Source: Klenkia marina (GTDB lineage Bacteria > Actinomycetota > Actinomycetes > Mycobacteriales > Geodermatophilaceae). Taken from it: 64,000 nucleotides of DNA. Below the pieces are notes generated by a model. That model was not told where the DNA came from and searched no databases. It worked only from the letters and a program-made list of their open reading frames with translations. The stretch is taken from positions 1-64,000 of the forward strand of contig NZ_FMUH01000002.1 in the NCBI RefSeq assembly GCF_900101025.1, written 5' to 3'. Positions within the stretch are counted from its first letter, which is position 1; each line of letters opens with the position of its first letter. A program made the position numbers and the translations under genes. Shown here in pieces: positions 42,278-51,166 of the stretch.

Positions 42278-45200
42278 ATGGCTCGTCCGGAGACCGCTCC
42301 CCGTCCGGCACCGACCGCGTCGGAGGTGGCCCCGGACGTCGGCCGGCCCGCCGACCTGGCCGCGCTGGAGGCGGCCCAGAGCGAGAAGGCCCAGCTGCTG
42401 GACCTCGCCGGCGAGGCGCTGGACACCGACGACGTCCCCGACCTCCCGGCCGGGCTCTCCGACGGCGACGTGCCGGCCGTCGTGCACTCCTACTTCCGGG
42501 GCGAGCCGGCCGCCGAGGTCGTCGGGCACGACCCGCAGTCGCTGGCCCGGCTGGCGCTGGACCACCTCGCCCTGGCCGGCAACCGCCCCCAGGGCGCGGC
42601 GCTGGTGGCCGTCGACCGCACGCAGGGCGGCTCCTCGGTGCTGCGCGTGGTCACCGACGACATGCCCTTCCTGGTCGACTCGGTCACCGCCGAGGTGGTG
42701 CGGCAGGGGGTCGTGCTCGACCACGTGGTGCACCCGGTCGTGCAGGTGCGCCGCGACGTGGCGGGCACCCTGCTGCAGTTCTGCGACGGGGCGGGGGAGC
42801 CCGACGCCATCGCCGAGTCCTGGATCGCGGTCGTGCTGGCCGGGTCCATCGACGACGAGGCCGCCGGCGACCTGGTCGCCGGCCTGCGCACCGTGCTGGC
42901 CGACGTCCGCGGCGTGCACGAGGACGCCGACAAGCTGGCGGCCCGGGCCCTGGACCTCGCCCACTTCCTCGAGCAGGAGCCGCCCGCCCGCACCGCCGAC
43001 CCGGCCGACGACCCGCACGAGGCCGCGGCGCTGCTGCGCTGGATGGCGGCGGGCAACTTCGTGTTCCTGGGCGCCCGCGACGTCGACCTGGTCGAGACCG
43101 ACGGCGTGCCCGCCACCGCCGCGGTCCCGGCCAGCGGGTTGGGCGTGCTGCGCGCCGACACCGACATGAGCACCCCCGTCGTCCCGGTGAGCGCCGCGGC
43201 CCGGGGTGCACTGGGCCGCCGCGTGCTGGTGACCAAGGCCGACGTCCGCTCGACCGTGCACCGGCCGGCCTGGCTCGACGTCGTCGCCATCGCGCTGCCC
43301 GGCCCGCAGGGCAGCCGCATCCGGCAGCACCGCATCGTCGGGCTGTTCCCCACCGGCGCCTACACCGCCAGCGTCACCGACGTGCCCCTGGTGCGGCGCA
43401 CGGCCGCCGAGGTGCTCGAGCGCTCGGGCTTCGAGCCCGACAGCCACACCGGCAAGGAGCTGCTCGACGTCCTGGAGACCTACCCCCGCGACGAGCTGCT
43501 GCAGGTCGACGTCGACGAGCTGCTGCCGGTCGCGCTGGCCGTGCTGCACCTGCGCGAGCGCCGGCAGACCCGCCTGTTCCTGCGCCGCGACCCGTTCGGC
43601 CGGTTCTTCTCCGCGCTGGTCTACCTGCCGCGCGACCGGTACACGACCGAGGTGCGGCTGGCCATGCAGGAGCGCCTGCTGGCCACCCTCGGCGGCTCGT
43701 CGATCGAGTACACCGCCCGCTCCACCGAGTCGGTGCTCACCCGCCTGCACTTCGTCGTCCGGGTGCAACCGCGCCGCGGGGTGCCCACGCTGCCCGAGGT
43801 CGACGTCCCCGAGCTCGAGCGGCAGCTGGCGGCCGCGGCCCGCAGCTGGACCGACGACCTCAGCGACGTCCTCACGGCCGAGCACGGGCCGGACGCCGAG
43901 CGTCGACTGGCCCAGGTCGCCGACGCCTTCCCACCCGCCTACCAGGCCGACTTCCCGGCCTCCACCGCCGTCGGCGACCTCGACCGGCTCGACGCGCTGG
44001 CGCCCGGCGAGCTGTCGCTGCGGCTGTGGACCCCCCGCGACGCCGCGCCCGGCGAGCGCCGCCTGACGATCTTCCGGGTGGGGGAGCGGCTGCTGCTCTC
44101 GCAGGTGCTCCCGGTGCTGCAGCACCTGGGCGTCGACGTCGTCGACGAGCGGCCCTACGAGATCGACCGGATCGGCGCCCCGCTGGCCTGGGTGTACGAC
44201 TTCGGCCTGTCGACGCCGACCACCGACCTGCCGGCGCTGGACTCGCTGCCCCGCCGGTTCACCGACGCCGTGTCCGCCGTGTGGCGCGGGGACGCCGACG
44301 ACGACGGCCTGGGTGCGCTGGTGCTCGTCGCCGGGCTGACCTGGCAGCAGGTGGCCGTGGTGCGGGCCTACGCGCAGTGGCTGCGCCAGGGCGGTCTGCC
44401 CTTCTCCAGCCGCTACGTCGAGACGGTGCTGGCCGACCACCCGGCGATCGTGTCGGGCATCGTCGACCTGTTCACGACGCGGTTCGACCCGCGTCAGCAC
44501 GGGGACCGCGCAGCAGCCGAGCGCGCGCTGGGCGAGCGGCTGACCGAGCAGATCGGCGCGGTCTCCTCCCTCGACGCCGACCGGGTGCTCACCGCCCTGC
44601 TGGCCGCCGTCCGGGCCACCCAGCGCACGACGGCCTACGTCGCGGGCGCCTTCACCGACGGCACCCCGTTGGCCATCAAGCTCGACCCGCACGCCGTCCC
44701 CGACCTGCCCGAGCCGCGGCCGGCCCGCGAGGTGTGGGTGTCCTCCCCCCGGGTCACCGGCGTGCACCTGCGCTTCGGCGCGGTCGCCCGCGGCGGGCTG
44801 CGCTGGAGCGACCGCCGCGAGGACCTGCGCACCGAGATCCTCGGCCTGGTCAAGGCGCAGACGGTCAAGAACACCGTCATCGTGCCCACCGGTGCCAAGG
44901 GCGGGTTCGTGCTGCGTCGCCCGCCGTCCGACCGCGACGCCTGGCTGGCCGAGGGCAAGGCCTGCTACAAGCTGTTCATCGGGGCGCTGCTGTCGCTGAC
45001 GGACAACCTGGTCGACGGCGCCGTGGTGCCGGCCGAGGGCGTGGTGCGCCACGACGGCGACGACACCTACCTCGTGGTCGCCGCCGACAAGGGGACGGCG
45101 ACCTTCTCCGACCTGGCGAACTCGGTGGCGATCGAGCGCGGCTTCTGGCTGGGCGACGCGTTCGCCTCGGGCGGGTCGGTCGGCTACGACCACAAGGCGA

Positions 45201-47188
45201 TGGGCATCACCGCGCGCGGGGCCTGGGAGTCGGTGACCCGGCACTTCCGCGAGCTGGGCATCGACACCCAGAGCCAGGAGATCACCGTCGTCGGCGTCGG
45301 CGACATGAGCGGCGACGTGTTCGGCAACGGCATGCTGCTGAGCGAGCACCTGCGGCTCGTGGCCGCCTTCGACCACCGGCACGTGTTCGTCGACCCCACC
45401 CCCGACGCGGCCACCGGGTTCGCCGAGCGGCAACGGCTGTTCGCGCTGCCCCGCTCGTCGTGGGCCGACTACGACCCGATGCTGATCAGCGCCGGCGGCG
45501 GCGTGTGGCCGCGCACGGCGAAGTCGGTGCCGGTCAGCGAGCCGATGCGCACGGCGCTGGGCCTGGACGACGACGTCGACCACCTCACCCCGGCCGAGCT
45601 CATCCGGGCCGTGCTGCTCGCGCCGGTGGACCTGCTGTTCAACGGCGGCATCGGCACCTACGTCAAGGCGACCACAGAGAGCGCGCTCGACGTGGGCGAC
45701 AAGGCCAACGACGCGGTGCGGGTCAACGGCGAGCAGCTGCGGGTGCGCGTGGTGGGGGAGGGCGGCAACCTCGGCCTCACCCAGCGCGGGCGCATCGAGT
45801 ACGCGCTCACCGGTGGCCGGGTGAACACCGACGCCATCGACAACTCCGCCGGCGTCGACACCTCCGACCACGAGGTCAACCTGAAGATCGCCCTCGACGC
45901 GGTCGCCCTGGACCCCGACGCCCGCGCCGAGCTGCTGGCCTCGATGACCGACGAGGTCGCAGGCCAGGTGCTCACCGACAACTACGCGCAGAACGCCACG
46001 CTGGCCGCCGAGACCGCCTCGGCGCGCAGCCTGCTCGACGCGCACACCCGCTTCATGCGGGCGCTCGAGCGCTCGGGCCGGCTCGACCGGGCCGTCGAGG
46101 CGCTGCCCGACGGCCGGGCGCTGTCGGAGCGGCGCCGCGACGGGCAGGCGCTCACCTCGCCCGAGCTCTCGGTGCTGCTGGCCTACGCCAAGCTCGAGGC
46201 CGACGCCGCCGTGCTGCACTCGACGCTGCCCGACGACCCCGCACTGTCCCGGCTGCTCACCGAGTACGTGCCGCCGCAGCTGCGCGAACGGTTCCCCGCG
46301 GCCGTCGAGCAGCACCCGCTGCGCCGCGAGATCATCGCCACCGCCCTGGTCAACCGGGCGGTCAACGTCGCCGGGGTGACCGGGCTGTTCCGGCTGGCCG
46401 AGGAGACCGGCGCACCGCTGGTCGCCGTGGTGCGGGCGCACGCCGTGGCGCGCGCGGTCCTCGACGTCGACCGGCTCTGGGACGCCGCCCGGCCGCTGGA
46501 CAACCGGGTGCCGGCCGCCGTCCAGGTGCAGCTGCGCACCGAGGCGACCCGGCTGGCCGAGCGGGCCACCCGGTGGCTGCTGCGCCTGCCCGGGCTGGCC
46601 GCCGAGCCCGGCGACCCGATCGCGGCCGTGACCGCGCGGTTCGCCGGCCCGGTGGCCACCGTCGTGCAGCAGCTGCCCGAGTGGTTGCTGGGCACCGACG
46701 CCGAGGCCTACGCCGAGCGGGCCGCCGGGCTGCGCTCGGCCGGGGTGCCCACCGAGCTCGCCGCGTCGGCGGCGGTGGCGCCCGTGCTGCCCGGTGCGCT
46801 CGACCTGGTGGTGGTCGCCGAGGAGACCGGCGCACCGATCGAGCTGGCCGGCCGAGTGTGGGAGCACGTGTCGGCCCGGCTGGACCTCGTGCCGCTGCGC
46901 GACCTCATCGTCGGGCTGCCCCGCGACCGGCGGTGGCCGTCGATGGCCCGCGCCGCGCTGCGCGACGACCTCACGGCCGAGCAGGCCGCGCTGACCGCCG
47001 AGGTGCTGCGCGGCCGCACGGGGTCCGACGACGACCCGGCCGAGCTGGTCGCGCGCTGGGCCGAGCGCTGGGACACCGGCCAGCGCCGGGCCGCCGCGCA
47101 GCTGGCCGAGCTGGCCGCGGGCGAAGCGCACGAGCTCGCCGAGTTGGTGGTCGCCGTCCGCACCCTGCGGGGGCTGCGCCGGGGCTGA
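42278..47188 (+). CDS. gdh: NAD-specific glutamate dehydrogenase, large (about 180 kDa) type
   Basis: A 1636-aa enzyme that deaminates glutamate to 2-oxoglutarate with NAD. The N-terminal half holds ACT-like regulatory regions (for example VVTDDMPFLVDSVTAEVVR). The catalytic part begins near residue 810 (VHLRFGAVARGGLRWSDR). It carries the Lys-rich active site LVKAQTVKNTVIVPTGAKGGF (about 860-880, two overlapping blocks) and the nucleotide-binding VVGVGDMSGDVFGNGML (about 1006). The helical C-terminal domain runs from about 1200. In mycobacteria this enzyme is inhibited by the FHA protein GarA; no such gene is here. It appears monocistronic. Confidence 0.96.
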   Translation: MARPETAPRPAPTASEVAPDVGRPADLAALEAAQSEKAQLLDLAGEALDTDDVPDLPAGLSDGDVPAVVHSYFRGEPAAEVVGHDPQSLARLALDHLALAGNRPQGAALVAVDRTQGGSSVLRVVTDDMPFLVDSVTAEVVRQGVVLDHVVHPVVQVRRDVAGTLLQFCDGAGEPDAIAESWIAVVLAGSIDDEAAGDLVAGLRTVLADVRGVHEDADKLAARALDLAHFLEQEPPARTADPADDPHEAAALLRWMAAGNFVFLGARDVDLVETDGVPATAAVPASGLGVLRADTDMSTPVVPVSAAARGALGRRVLVTKADVRSTVHRPAWLDVVAIALPGPQGSRIRQHRIVGLFPTGAYTASVTDVPLVRRTAAEVLERSGFEPDSHTGKELLDVLETYPRDELLQVDVDELLPVALAVLHLRERRQTRLFLRRDPFGRFFSALVYLPRDRYTTEVRLAMQERLLATLGGSSIEYTARSTESVLTRLHFVVRVQPRRGVPTLPEVDVPELERQLAAAARSWTDDLSDVLTAEHGPDAERRLAQVADAFPPAYQADFPASTAVGDLDRLDALAPGELSLRLWTPRDAAPGERRLTIFRVGERLLLSQVLPVLQHLGVDVVDERPYEIDRIGAPLAWVYDFGLSTPTTDLPALDSLPRRFTDAVSAVWRGDADDDGLGALVLVAGLTWQQVAVVRAYAQWLRQGGLPFSSRYVETVLADHPAIVSGIVDLFTTRFDPRQHGDRAAAERALGERLTEQIGAVSSLDADRVLTALLAAVRATQRTTAYVAGAFTDGTPLAIKLDPHAVPDLPEPRPAREVWVSSPRVTGVHLRFGAVARGGLRWSDRREDLRTEILGLVKAQTVKNTVIVPTGAKGGFVLRRPPSDRDAWLAEGKACYKLFIGALLSLTDNLVDGAVVPAEGVVRHDGDDTYLVVAADKGTATFSDLANSVAIERGFWLGDAFASGGSVGYDHKAMGITARGAWESVTRHFRELGIDTQSQEITVVGVGDMSGDVFGNGMLLSEHLRLVAAFDHRHVFVDPTPDAATGFAERQRLFALPRSSWADYDPMLISAGGGVWPRTAKSVPVSEPMRTALGLDDDVDHLTPAELIRAVLLAPVDLLFNGGIGTYVKATTESALDVGDKANDAVRVNGEQLRVRVVGEGGNLGLTQRGRIEYALTGGRVNTDAIDNSAGVDTSDHEVNLKIALDAVALDPDARAELLASMTDEVAGQVLTDNYAQNATLAAETASARSLLDAHTRFMRALERSGRLDRAVEALPDGRALSERRRDGQALTSPELSVLLAYAKLEADAAVLHSTLPDDPALSRLLTEYVPPQLRERFPAAVEQHPLRREIIATALVNRAVNVAGVTGLFRLAEETGAPLVAVVRAHAVARAVLDVDRLWDAARPLDNRVPAAVQVQLRTEATRLAERATRWLLRLPGLAAEPGDPIAAVTARFAGPVATVVQQLPEWLLGTDAEAYAERAAGLRSAGVPTELAASAAVAPVLPGALDLVVVAEETGAPIELAGRVWEHVSARLDLVPLRDLIVGLPRDRRWPSMARAALRDDLTAEQAALTAEVLRGRTGSDDDPAELVARWAERWDTGQRRAAAQLAELAAGEAHELAELVVAVRTLRGLRRG

Positions 47189-47331
47189 GTCCTGGGTCGT
47201 GCCCCAGGAGGTGGGGCGCAGCAGGTTCCTTGCGGGAGCCTTGCGGATCGCTGCAGGCGGTGTGGAGGACCGGCCGCCAGGGTCGTCACGACGCCGGGGA
47301 GCCCGGCCCGGACAGACCCTGGAGCAACCGC

Positions 47332-47967
47332 ATGCGCACCGCCACCACCCGACGGACCCGACGCGGCACGGGCCGCCGGGTCGCCATCTCCCTGGGGGCG
47401 GTCGGCGCGGCCGCCGCTGTCGCCGGGCTGGGCACCTTCGGGACCTTCACCAGCAGCACGACGGCCACCGAGACGGTGAACACCGGCACCGTGCAGCTGA
47501 CCATCGGCACCGCCGGGTCGGCGGCCAACCGGTTGTCGGTGACGGCGGGTGCGATCGTCCCCGGCGACACGATCAGCCGCGCGGTGACGCTGACCAACGC
47601 CAGCTCCGACCAGGCGCTGGGCAGCGTCGTGCTGAACACCACCGCCACCACGACCAGCATCCTGGACACCGGTGCCAACGGGCTCACGATGGCCGTGCAG
47701 GCCTGCTCGGTGCCGTGGACCGAGGCCGGCACGGCGCCGGCGTACACCTACACCTGCACCGGGACCACCACGACCGTGGTCGCCACCCGGGCGGTGCTGG
47801 GCACGAACCTGCCGGTCACCACGCCTGCGCTGCTGGCCCCCGCCGGCACCGCGAACCTGGTCGTCACGCTCGCGCTGCCGGTGGCCGCGGACAACGCGTA
47901 CCAGACCAAGACGTCGGTGATCCAGTTCGAGTTCGTCGGCACCCAGCGCAGCGGCACCGCCCGCTGA
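47332..47967 (+). CDS. TasA/CalY-like secreted protein
   Basis: A 211-aa exported protein. An Arg-rich start is followed by a hydrophobic signal segment (about 18-38) and then GTFTSSTTATETVNTGTVQLTIG. This pattern of a signal region running straight into the mature beta-sandwich is typical of substrates of SipW-type signal peptidases (TasA fibre protein, camelysin). The rest is Thr/Ala-rich beta structure with two Cys. The ATG has GGAG eight bases upstream. Directly followed by a SipW-type peptidase, which presumably processes it. Role by analogy: surface fibre or matrix protein. Confidence 0.78.
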   Translation: MRTATTRRTRRGTGRRVAISLGAVGAAAAVAGLGTFGTFTSSTTATETVNTGTVQLTIGTAGSAANRLSVTAGAIVPGDTISRAVTLTNASSDQALGSVVLNTTATTTSILDTGANGLTMAVQACSVPWTEAGTAPAYTYTCTGTTTTVVATRAVLGTNLPVTTPALLAPAGTANLVVTLALPVAADNAYQTKTSVIQFEFVGTQRSGTAR

Positions 47968-47980
47968 CCCGGGGGCCGTC

Positions 47981-48604
47981 GTGACCGCCGTCGGGTGGGC
48001 CGGCTGGGTGCTGCGCCGGGTGGTCGACCTCGCCCTGGTGGTGGCCCTGGCCGCGTTCGCCGGGTTGGTGGTCGGGCCGCACGTGCTCGGCTACCGCACG
48101 GTCACGATGCTGACCTCGAGCATGGCCCCGGGGATCGAGCCCGGCGACGTCGCGGTCGTCACCCCGCTCCCGGTGGCCGACGTCGCGCCGGGGATGGTGA
48201 TCACCTACCACATCCCGGTGGGTGACCACCGGGTCGTCAGCCACCGCGTGCTCAGCGCCGACGTCGCGCCGGACGGGTCCGTCACGATGCGCACCCGCGG
48301 CGACGCCAACGACGCCGACGACCCCTGGACGGCGACCCTGGCCGCCGGGGACACGGCCTGGCAGGTGCGTGCGGTCGTGCCGTGGGTCGGGCACGCGATC
48401 CGGGTGCTGCGCACCCCGGTGCTGTCGACGGCACTGGTGGTGGGCGTGCCGGTGCTGCTGGCGGCGTGGGTGCTGGTCGGGGTGTGGCGACCGGAGCCGG
48501 CGCGGGTTGCCGAGGAGGACGCCGAGGAGGACGCCGAGGAGGACGTGGCCGAGGACGTGGCCGAGGACGTGGCCGAGCAGGACGTGGTGGGGGAGCGGGT
48601 GTGA
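47981..48604 (+). CDS. sipW: signal peptidase I, SipW (ER-like) type
   Basis: A 207-aa membrane peptidase of family S26B. TM1 is at about 14-35. The nucleophile is Ser47 in MLTSSMAPGIEPGD. The general base is His88 (VVSHRV), in place of the Lys of ordinary bacterial leader peptidases, and the third residue is an Asp in RGDANDADDPW. TM2 is at about 140-165. The C-terminal tail is an acidic repeat of Glu-Glu-Asp-Ala and Ala-Glu-Asp-Val units. GTG start 13 bp after the TasA-like gene; stop overlaps the next start as GTGA. Confidence 0.88.
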   Translation: MTAVGWAGWVLRRVVDLALVVALAAFAGLVVGPHVLGYRTVTMLTSSMAPGIEPGDVAVVTPLPVADVAPGMVITYHIPVGDHRVVSHRVLSADVAPDGSVTMRTRGDANDADDPWTATLAAGDTAWQVRAVVPWVGHAIRVLRTPVLSTALVVGVPVLLAAWVLVGVWRPEPARVAEEDAEEDAEEDVAEDVAEDVAEQDVVGERV

Positions 48605-49032
48605 CCGGGGCCCGGGTGCGTGCCGCGTCGATCGTGCTCGGGGTGGCGCTCGCCGTCCCGGTTCTCCTGCCGGCCCCGGCGGCGGCGACCTTCACCGCGC
48701 GCGTGCTCGGTGCGTCGACGGTCGGCACCGTGACCGTGGCCCCGCCCACGGGCCTGAGCGCGGCGGGCTCCACGACGTGCATCCTGAGCCTGACCACGAG
48801 CTACACCGTCCGGGTGACGTGGACCGCGAGCCCCACGGCCCGCGTCTCGGCCTACCGGGTGACCGAGACCGTCGACGGCGTCGCCCGGGCCCCGGTCACG
48901 GTGGCGACGACGTCCTTCAGCCGGGCGGCGACCAAGGCCCTGCGCGGGCCGGTCACGCACTCGATCGCGGTCCAGGCGCGCACCGACTACGGCTGGCTCT
49001 CGGTCCCGGCGACGGTGGGGTACACGTGCTGA
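48601..49032 (+). CDS. small secreted protein, possible fibronectin-III-like fold
   Basis: A 143-aa exported protein. The signal peptide is VRAASIVLGVALAVPVLL plus PAPAAATFTA. The mature part is beta-rich with YTVRVTWTASPTARVSAYRVTETVDG, the Trp/Tyr spacing of fibronectin type III domains, and two Cys that could form a disulphide. It resembles the TasA-like protein at the signal border (ATFTARVLGASTVGTVTV). GTG overlaps the peptidase stop, so it is probably a second substrate of that peptidase and part of the same surface structure. Confidence 0.72.
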   Translation: MTGARVRAASIVLGVALAVPVLLPAPAAATFTARVLGASTVGTVTVAPPTGLSAAGSTTCILSLTTSYTVRVTWTASPTARVSAYRVTETVDGVARAPVTVATTSFSRAATKALRGPVTHSIAVQARTDYGWLSVPATVGYTC

Positions 49033-49034
49033 GC

Positions 49035-49778
49035 TCAGGCGGCGAGCCGGTACCCGACGCCGCGGACGGTGCGGATCGGGGGCTGCTCCAGCCCCGCCGC
49101 AGCAAGCTTGCGGCGCAGGTTGGACATGTGCGCCTCGACCAGCCGCAGGTGGCCCTCCCAGTCGCTGCCCCAGACCTCCCGCAGCAGCGTGCGGCGCTGC
49201 AGCACCCGGCCCGGGCGGCTCGCCAGAGCGTGCAGCAGGTCGAACTCGGTGCGTGTCAGCGGCACGACCTCGCCGCGCACCCGCACCTCGCGGGCACCGT
49301 CGTCGACCTCCAGGTCGGCCAGCACGGTGCGGGCGCTGGGCACCCGGACGGTGACGCGGTCGGCGACCGTCGCGCCGGGCACCGCGGGGGTTGGGCTCGT
49401 GACCGGCCCCGTCACCGGGCGGCGCAGGAACGCCTGCACCCGGGCGGCCAGTTCGCGGGGGGAGAACGGCACGGCCATGTAGCCGTCGGCACCGGCGGCC
49501 AGCCCGACCAGGACGTCGACCTCGTCGGCGTGGGTGCTGACCATGAGCACATAGGCGTGGGTGCGGCTGCGCAGTTCGCGGCACAGCTCGGTGCCGTCGG
49601 CGTCGGGCAGCCCGCGGTCGAGCACGATCACGTCGGGCTGCACCGCCCCCACCTCGGCCAGGCACTCCCGGGCGGTGCCGACCGCCCGCACGCCCAGTCC
49701 CACCCCGGCGAGGGTGGTGCTGACCAGGGCCCGCACCTCGGGGACGTCCTCGACCACGAGCACCGATCCGCGCGTCAC
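49035..49778 (-). CDS. OmpR-type response regulator with altered receiver
   Basis: A 247-aa regulator. The receiver has VLVVEDVPEV and the phospho-acceptor Asp54 in VIVLDRGLPDADG. The invariant Lys that normally precedes Pro-Phe is Val103 (GYMAVPFSPREL). The winged-helix DNA-binding domain (about 150-247) is intact: LTRTEFDLLHALASRPGRVLQRRTLL, then VEAHMSNLRRKL and IRTVRGVGYRL. No kinase gene is adjacent. The missing Lys suggests an atypical receiver that works without normal phosphorylation. It ends 2 bp from the SipW/TasA-like operon, convergently. GTG start. Confidence 0.88.
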   Translation of the reverse strand: MTRGSVLVVEDVPEVRALVSTTLAGVGLGVRAVGTARECLAEVGAVQPDVIVLDRGLPDADGTELCRELRSRTHAYVLMVSTHADEVDVLVGLAAGADGYMAVPFSPRELAARVQAFLRRPVTGPVTSPTPAVPGATVADRVTVRVPSARTVLADLEVDDGAREVRVRGEVVPLTRTEFDLLHALASRPGRVLQRRTLLREVWGSDWEGHLRLVEAHMSNLRRKLAAAGLEQPPIRTVRGVGYRLAA

Positions 49779-50004
49779 CGCACGGCCCTCCGGGGAGCCG
49801 AGGTCGGGTCCAGGTCGGGTGAGCGGGGCACGGCGTCCTCCCGGTGGTCGGCGGCGCCGCGACCGGCGTCGGTGGTCCACCCACTCCAACGACCGTTCCG
49901 GACCGCCGCGCGATCTCCGGGCACTTATCACCCGGTCGTGTTCCAGAACAGTTCCGGCCGGTGCAACGGGACCTCGCGGTGACCGTGCGTGACCAGGACC
50001 CGGG

Positions 50005-50535
50005 TCAGCGCCGGCGGGACACCTGGACCAGCCCGAGGACGACGGTGGCGACCGCGGTGCAGCCGGCGAGCAGGAACAGGACCCCGCCCACCGCGAGCGA
50101 CGCGTCGCGGTCATCGACGAGGGACTGCCCGAACTGGAGGAGGAGCTGCACCCCGACCAGCCCCACCATGCCGGCCCCCACGAGCAGCAGGCCGAGGCCC
50201 GCGCGCCGGGCGCGCTGCAGCACGGCCCCGACCGCCAGCAGCACCGCGGCGGCCAGCGGGACCAGACCGGTGGCCTGGAAACGGCTGGACTCGCCGAAGT
50301 TCTGCAGCAGCAGCCCGTACGTACCGACGCCGTCGTAGTCGTTCAACGGCAGCACGGTGCCGGCGAACGCCAGGACGGCGGTGACCAGGCCGAGGACGAG
50401 CAGGGGAGTGCTGCCCGGCGTGGGCGGGGGACCGGTGGGTGTGCCCCACGACGCCGGTGGCTGCTGCCCCCAGGGCTGGCCCCCCGGCTGCTGTCCCCAC
50501 GGTTGCTGGCCCCAGGGCTGCTGCGGCTGGTTCAC
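50005..50535 (-). CDS. membrane protein with Pro/Gln-rich N-terminus, paralogue 1
   Basis: A 176-aa protein. The cytoplasmic N-terminus is a low-complexity repeat of Gln-Gln-Pro-Trp-Gly units (residues 3-30). About four membrane helices follow (LLVLGLVTAVLAFAGTVLPL, LVPLAAAVLLAVGAVLQRA, LGLLLVGAGMVGLVGVQLLL, VGGVLFLLAGCTAVATVVLG). Function unknown. GTG start behind GGAGGAGG. Clearly homologous to the next upstream gene, 25 bp away, so the pair arose by tandem duplication. Confidence 0.75.
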   Translation of the reverse strand: MNQPQQPWGQQPWGQQPGGQPWGQQPPASWGTPTGPPPTPGSTPLLVLGLVTAVLAFAGTVLPLNDYDGVGTYGLLLQNFGESSRFQATGLVPLAAAVLLAVGAVLQRARRAGLGLLLVGAGMVGLVGVQLLLQFGQSLVDDRDASLAVGGVLFLLAGCTAVATVVLGLVQVSRRR

Positions 50536-50560
50536 GATCCCTCCTCCTGGTCCGAGCCGG

Positions 50561-51139
50561 TCACGACGCCCGTGCCAGCCGCGACAGCCGCACCAGCCCC
50601 ACCACGACGAGGGCCACGGCGCTCGCGCCCGCCAGCATGAGCAGCACCCCGCCCACGGCCGTGCTCGTGGCCGCGCCGAAGCCGTCGACCAGCACCTGCA
50701 GGCGGCCCACCATCTGCCCCAGCCCCACCTCGGCGGCCATCCCGCCGCCGACCAGCAGCAGTCCGGTACCGACCCGGGCCCGCGACCGCTGCACCAGCGC
50801 ACCGGCGACGAGCAGACCGGCCGCGACCAGCAGCGCCAGCCCGCCGGCCAGGAAGTACGTGCTGTCGCCCAGCTCCTGGAGCAGGGGACCGTAGGACCCG
50901 TTGTCGTCGGGGAGGGTCACCGACGGCAGCACGGTGCCCAGCGCGAGCAGCACGGCGGTGACCAGGCCCAGCACCAGCATCGCGGTGCTGCCCCCGCCCG
51001 GGCGGGCCGCTGGAGCGCCCCAGGGGGCCGGCCCGGGGTGCGGCCCCCACGGTGGCTGGGGTGCGGGCTGGTGGGGTCCGTACGGCGACGGGCCCGGCTG
51101 CGAGCCGGGTCCGTTCCAGGACTGGTGCGGGTCGCTCAC
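50561..51139 (-). CDS. membrane protein with Pro/Gly-rich N-terminus, paralogue 2
   Basis: A 192-aa protein from the GTG at 51139, which has CAGGAT seven bases upstream; an ATG at 51148 would add three residues. A Pro/Gly/Trp-rich tail of about 50 residues precedes four helices with the same layout as paralogue 1 (MLVLGLVTAVLLALGTVLP matches LLVLGLVTAVLAFAGTVLP). Function unknown. It follows the alpha-glucosidase gene divided by 27 bp on the same strand side. Confidence 0.75.
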   Translation of the reverse strand: MSDPHQSWNGPGSQPGPSPYGPHQPAPQPPWGPHPGPAPWGAPAARPGGGSTAMLVLGLVTAVLLALGTVLPSVTLPDDNGSYGPLLQELGDSTYFLAGGLALLVAAGLLVAGALVQRSRARVGTGLLLVGGGMAAEVGLGQMVGRLQVLVDGFGAATSTAVGGVLLMLAGASAVALVVVGLVRLSRLARAS

Positions 51140-51166
51140 GCCGGACATCCTGACGGGCCCGGTCGC

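Noticed and set aside
41972-47131. A 1719-codon open frame on the minus strand opposite the NAD-glutamate dehydrogenase gene
   Set aside because: It is a by-product of G+C-rich codon use; the translation is low-complexity and shows no domain, while the plus-strand gene is conserved along its length. The same applies to the other long antisense frames, for example 156-2117 minus and 27842-29653 minus.
48512-48590. Short tandem repeats within the signal peptidase gene as a CRISPR or minisatellite
   Set aside because: The repeats are in frame and encode the acidic Glu-Asp-Ala/Val tail of the peptidase, with no spacers.
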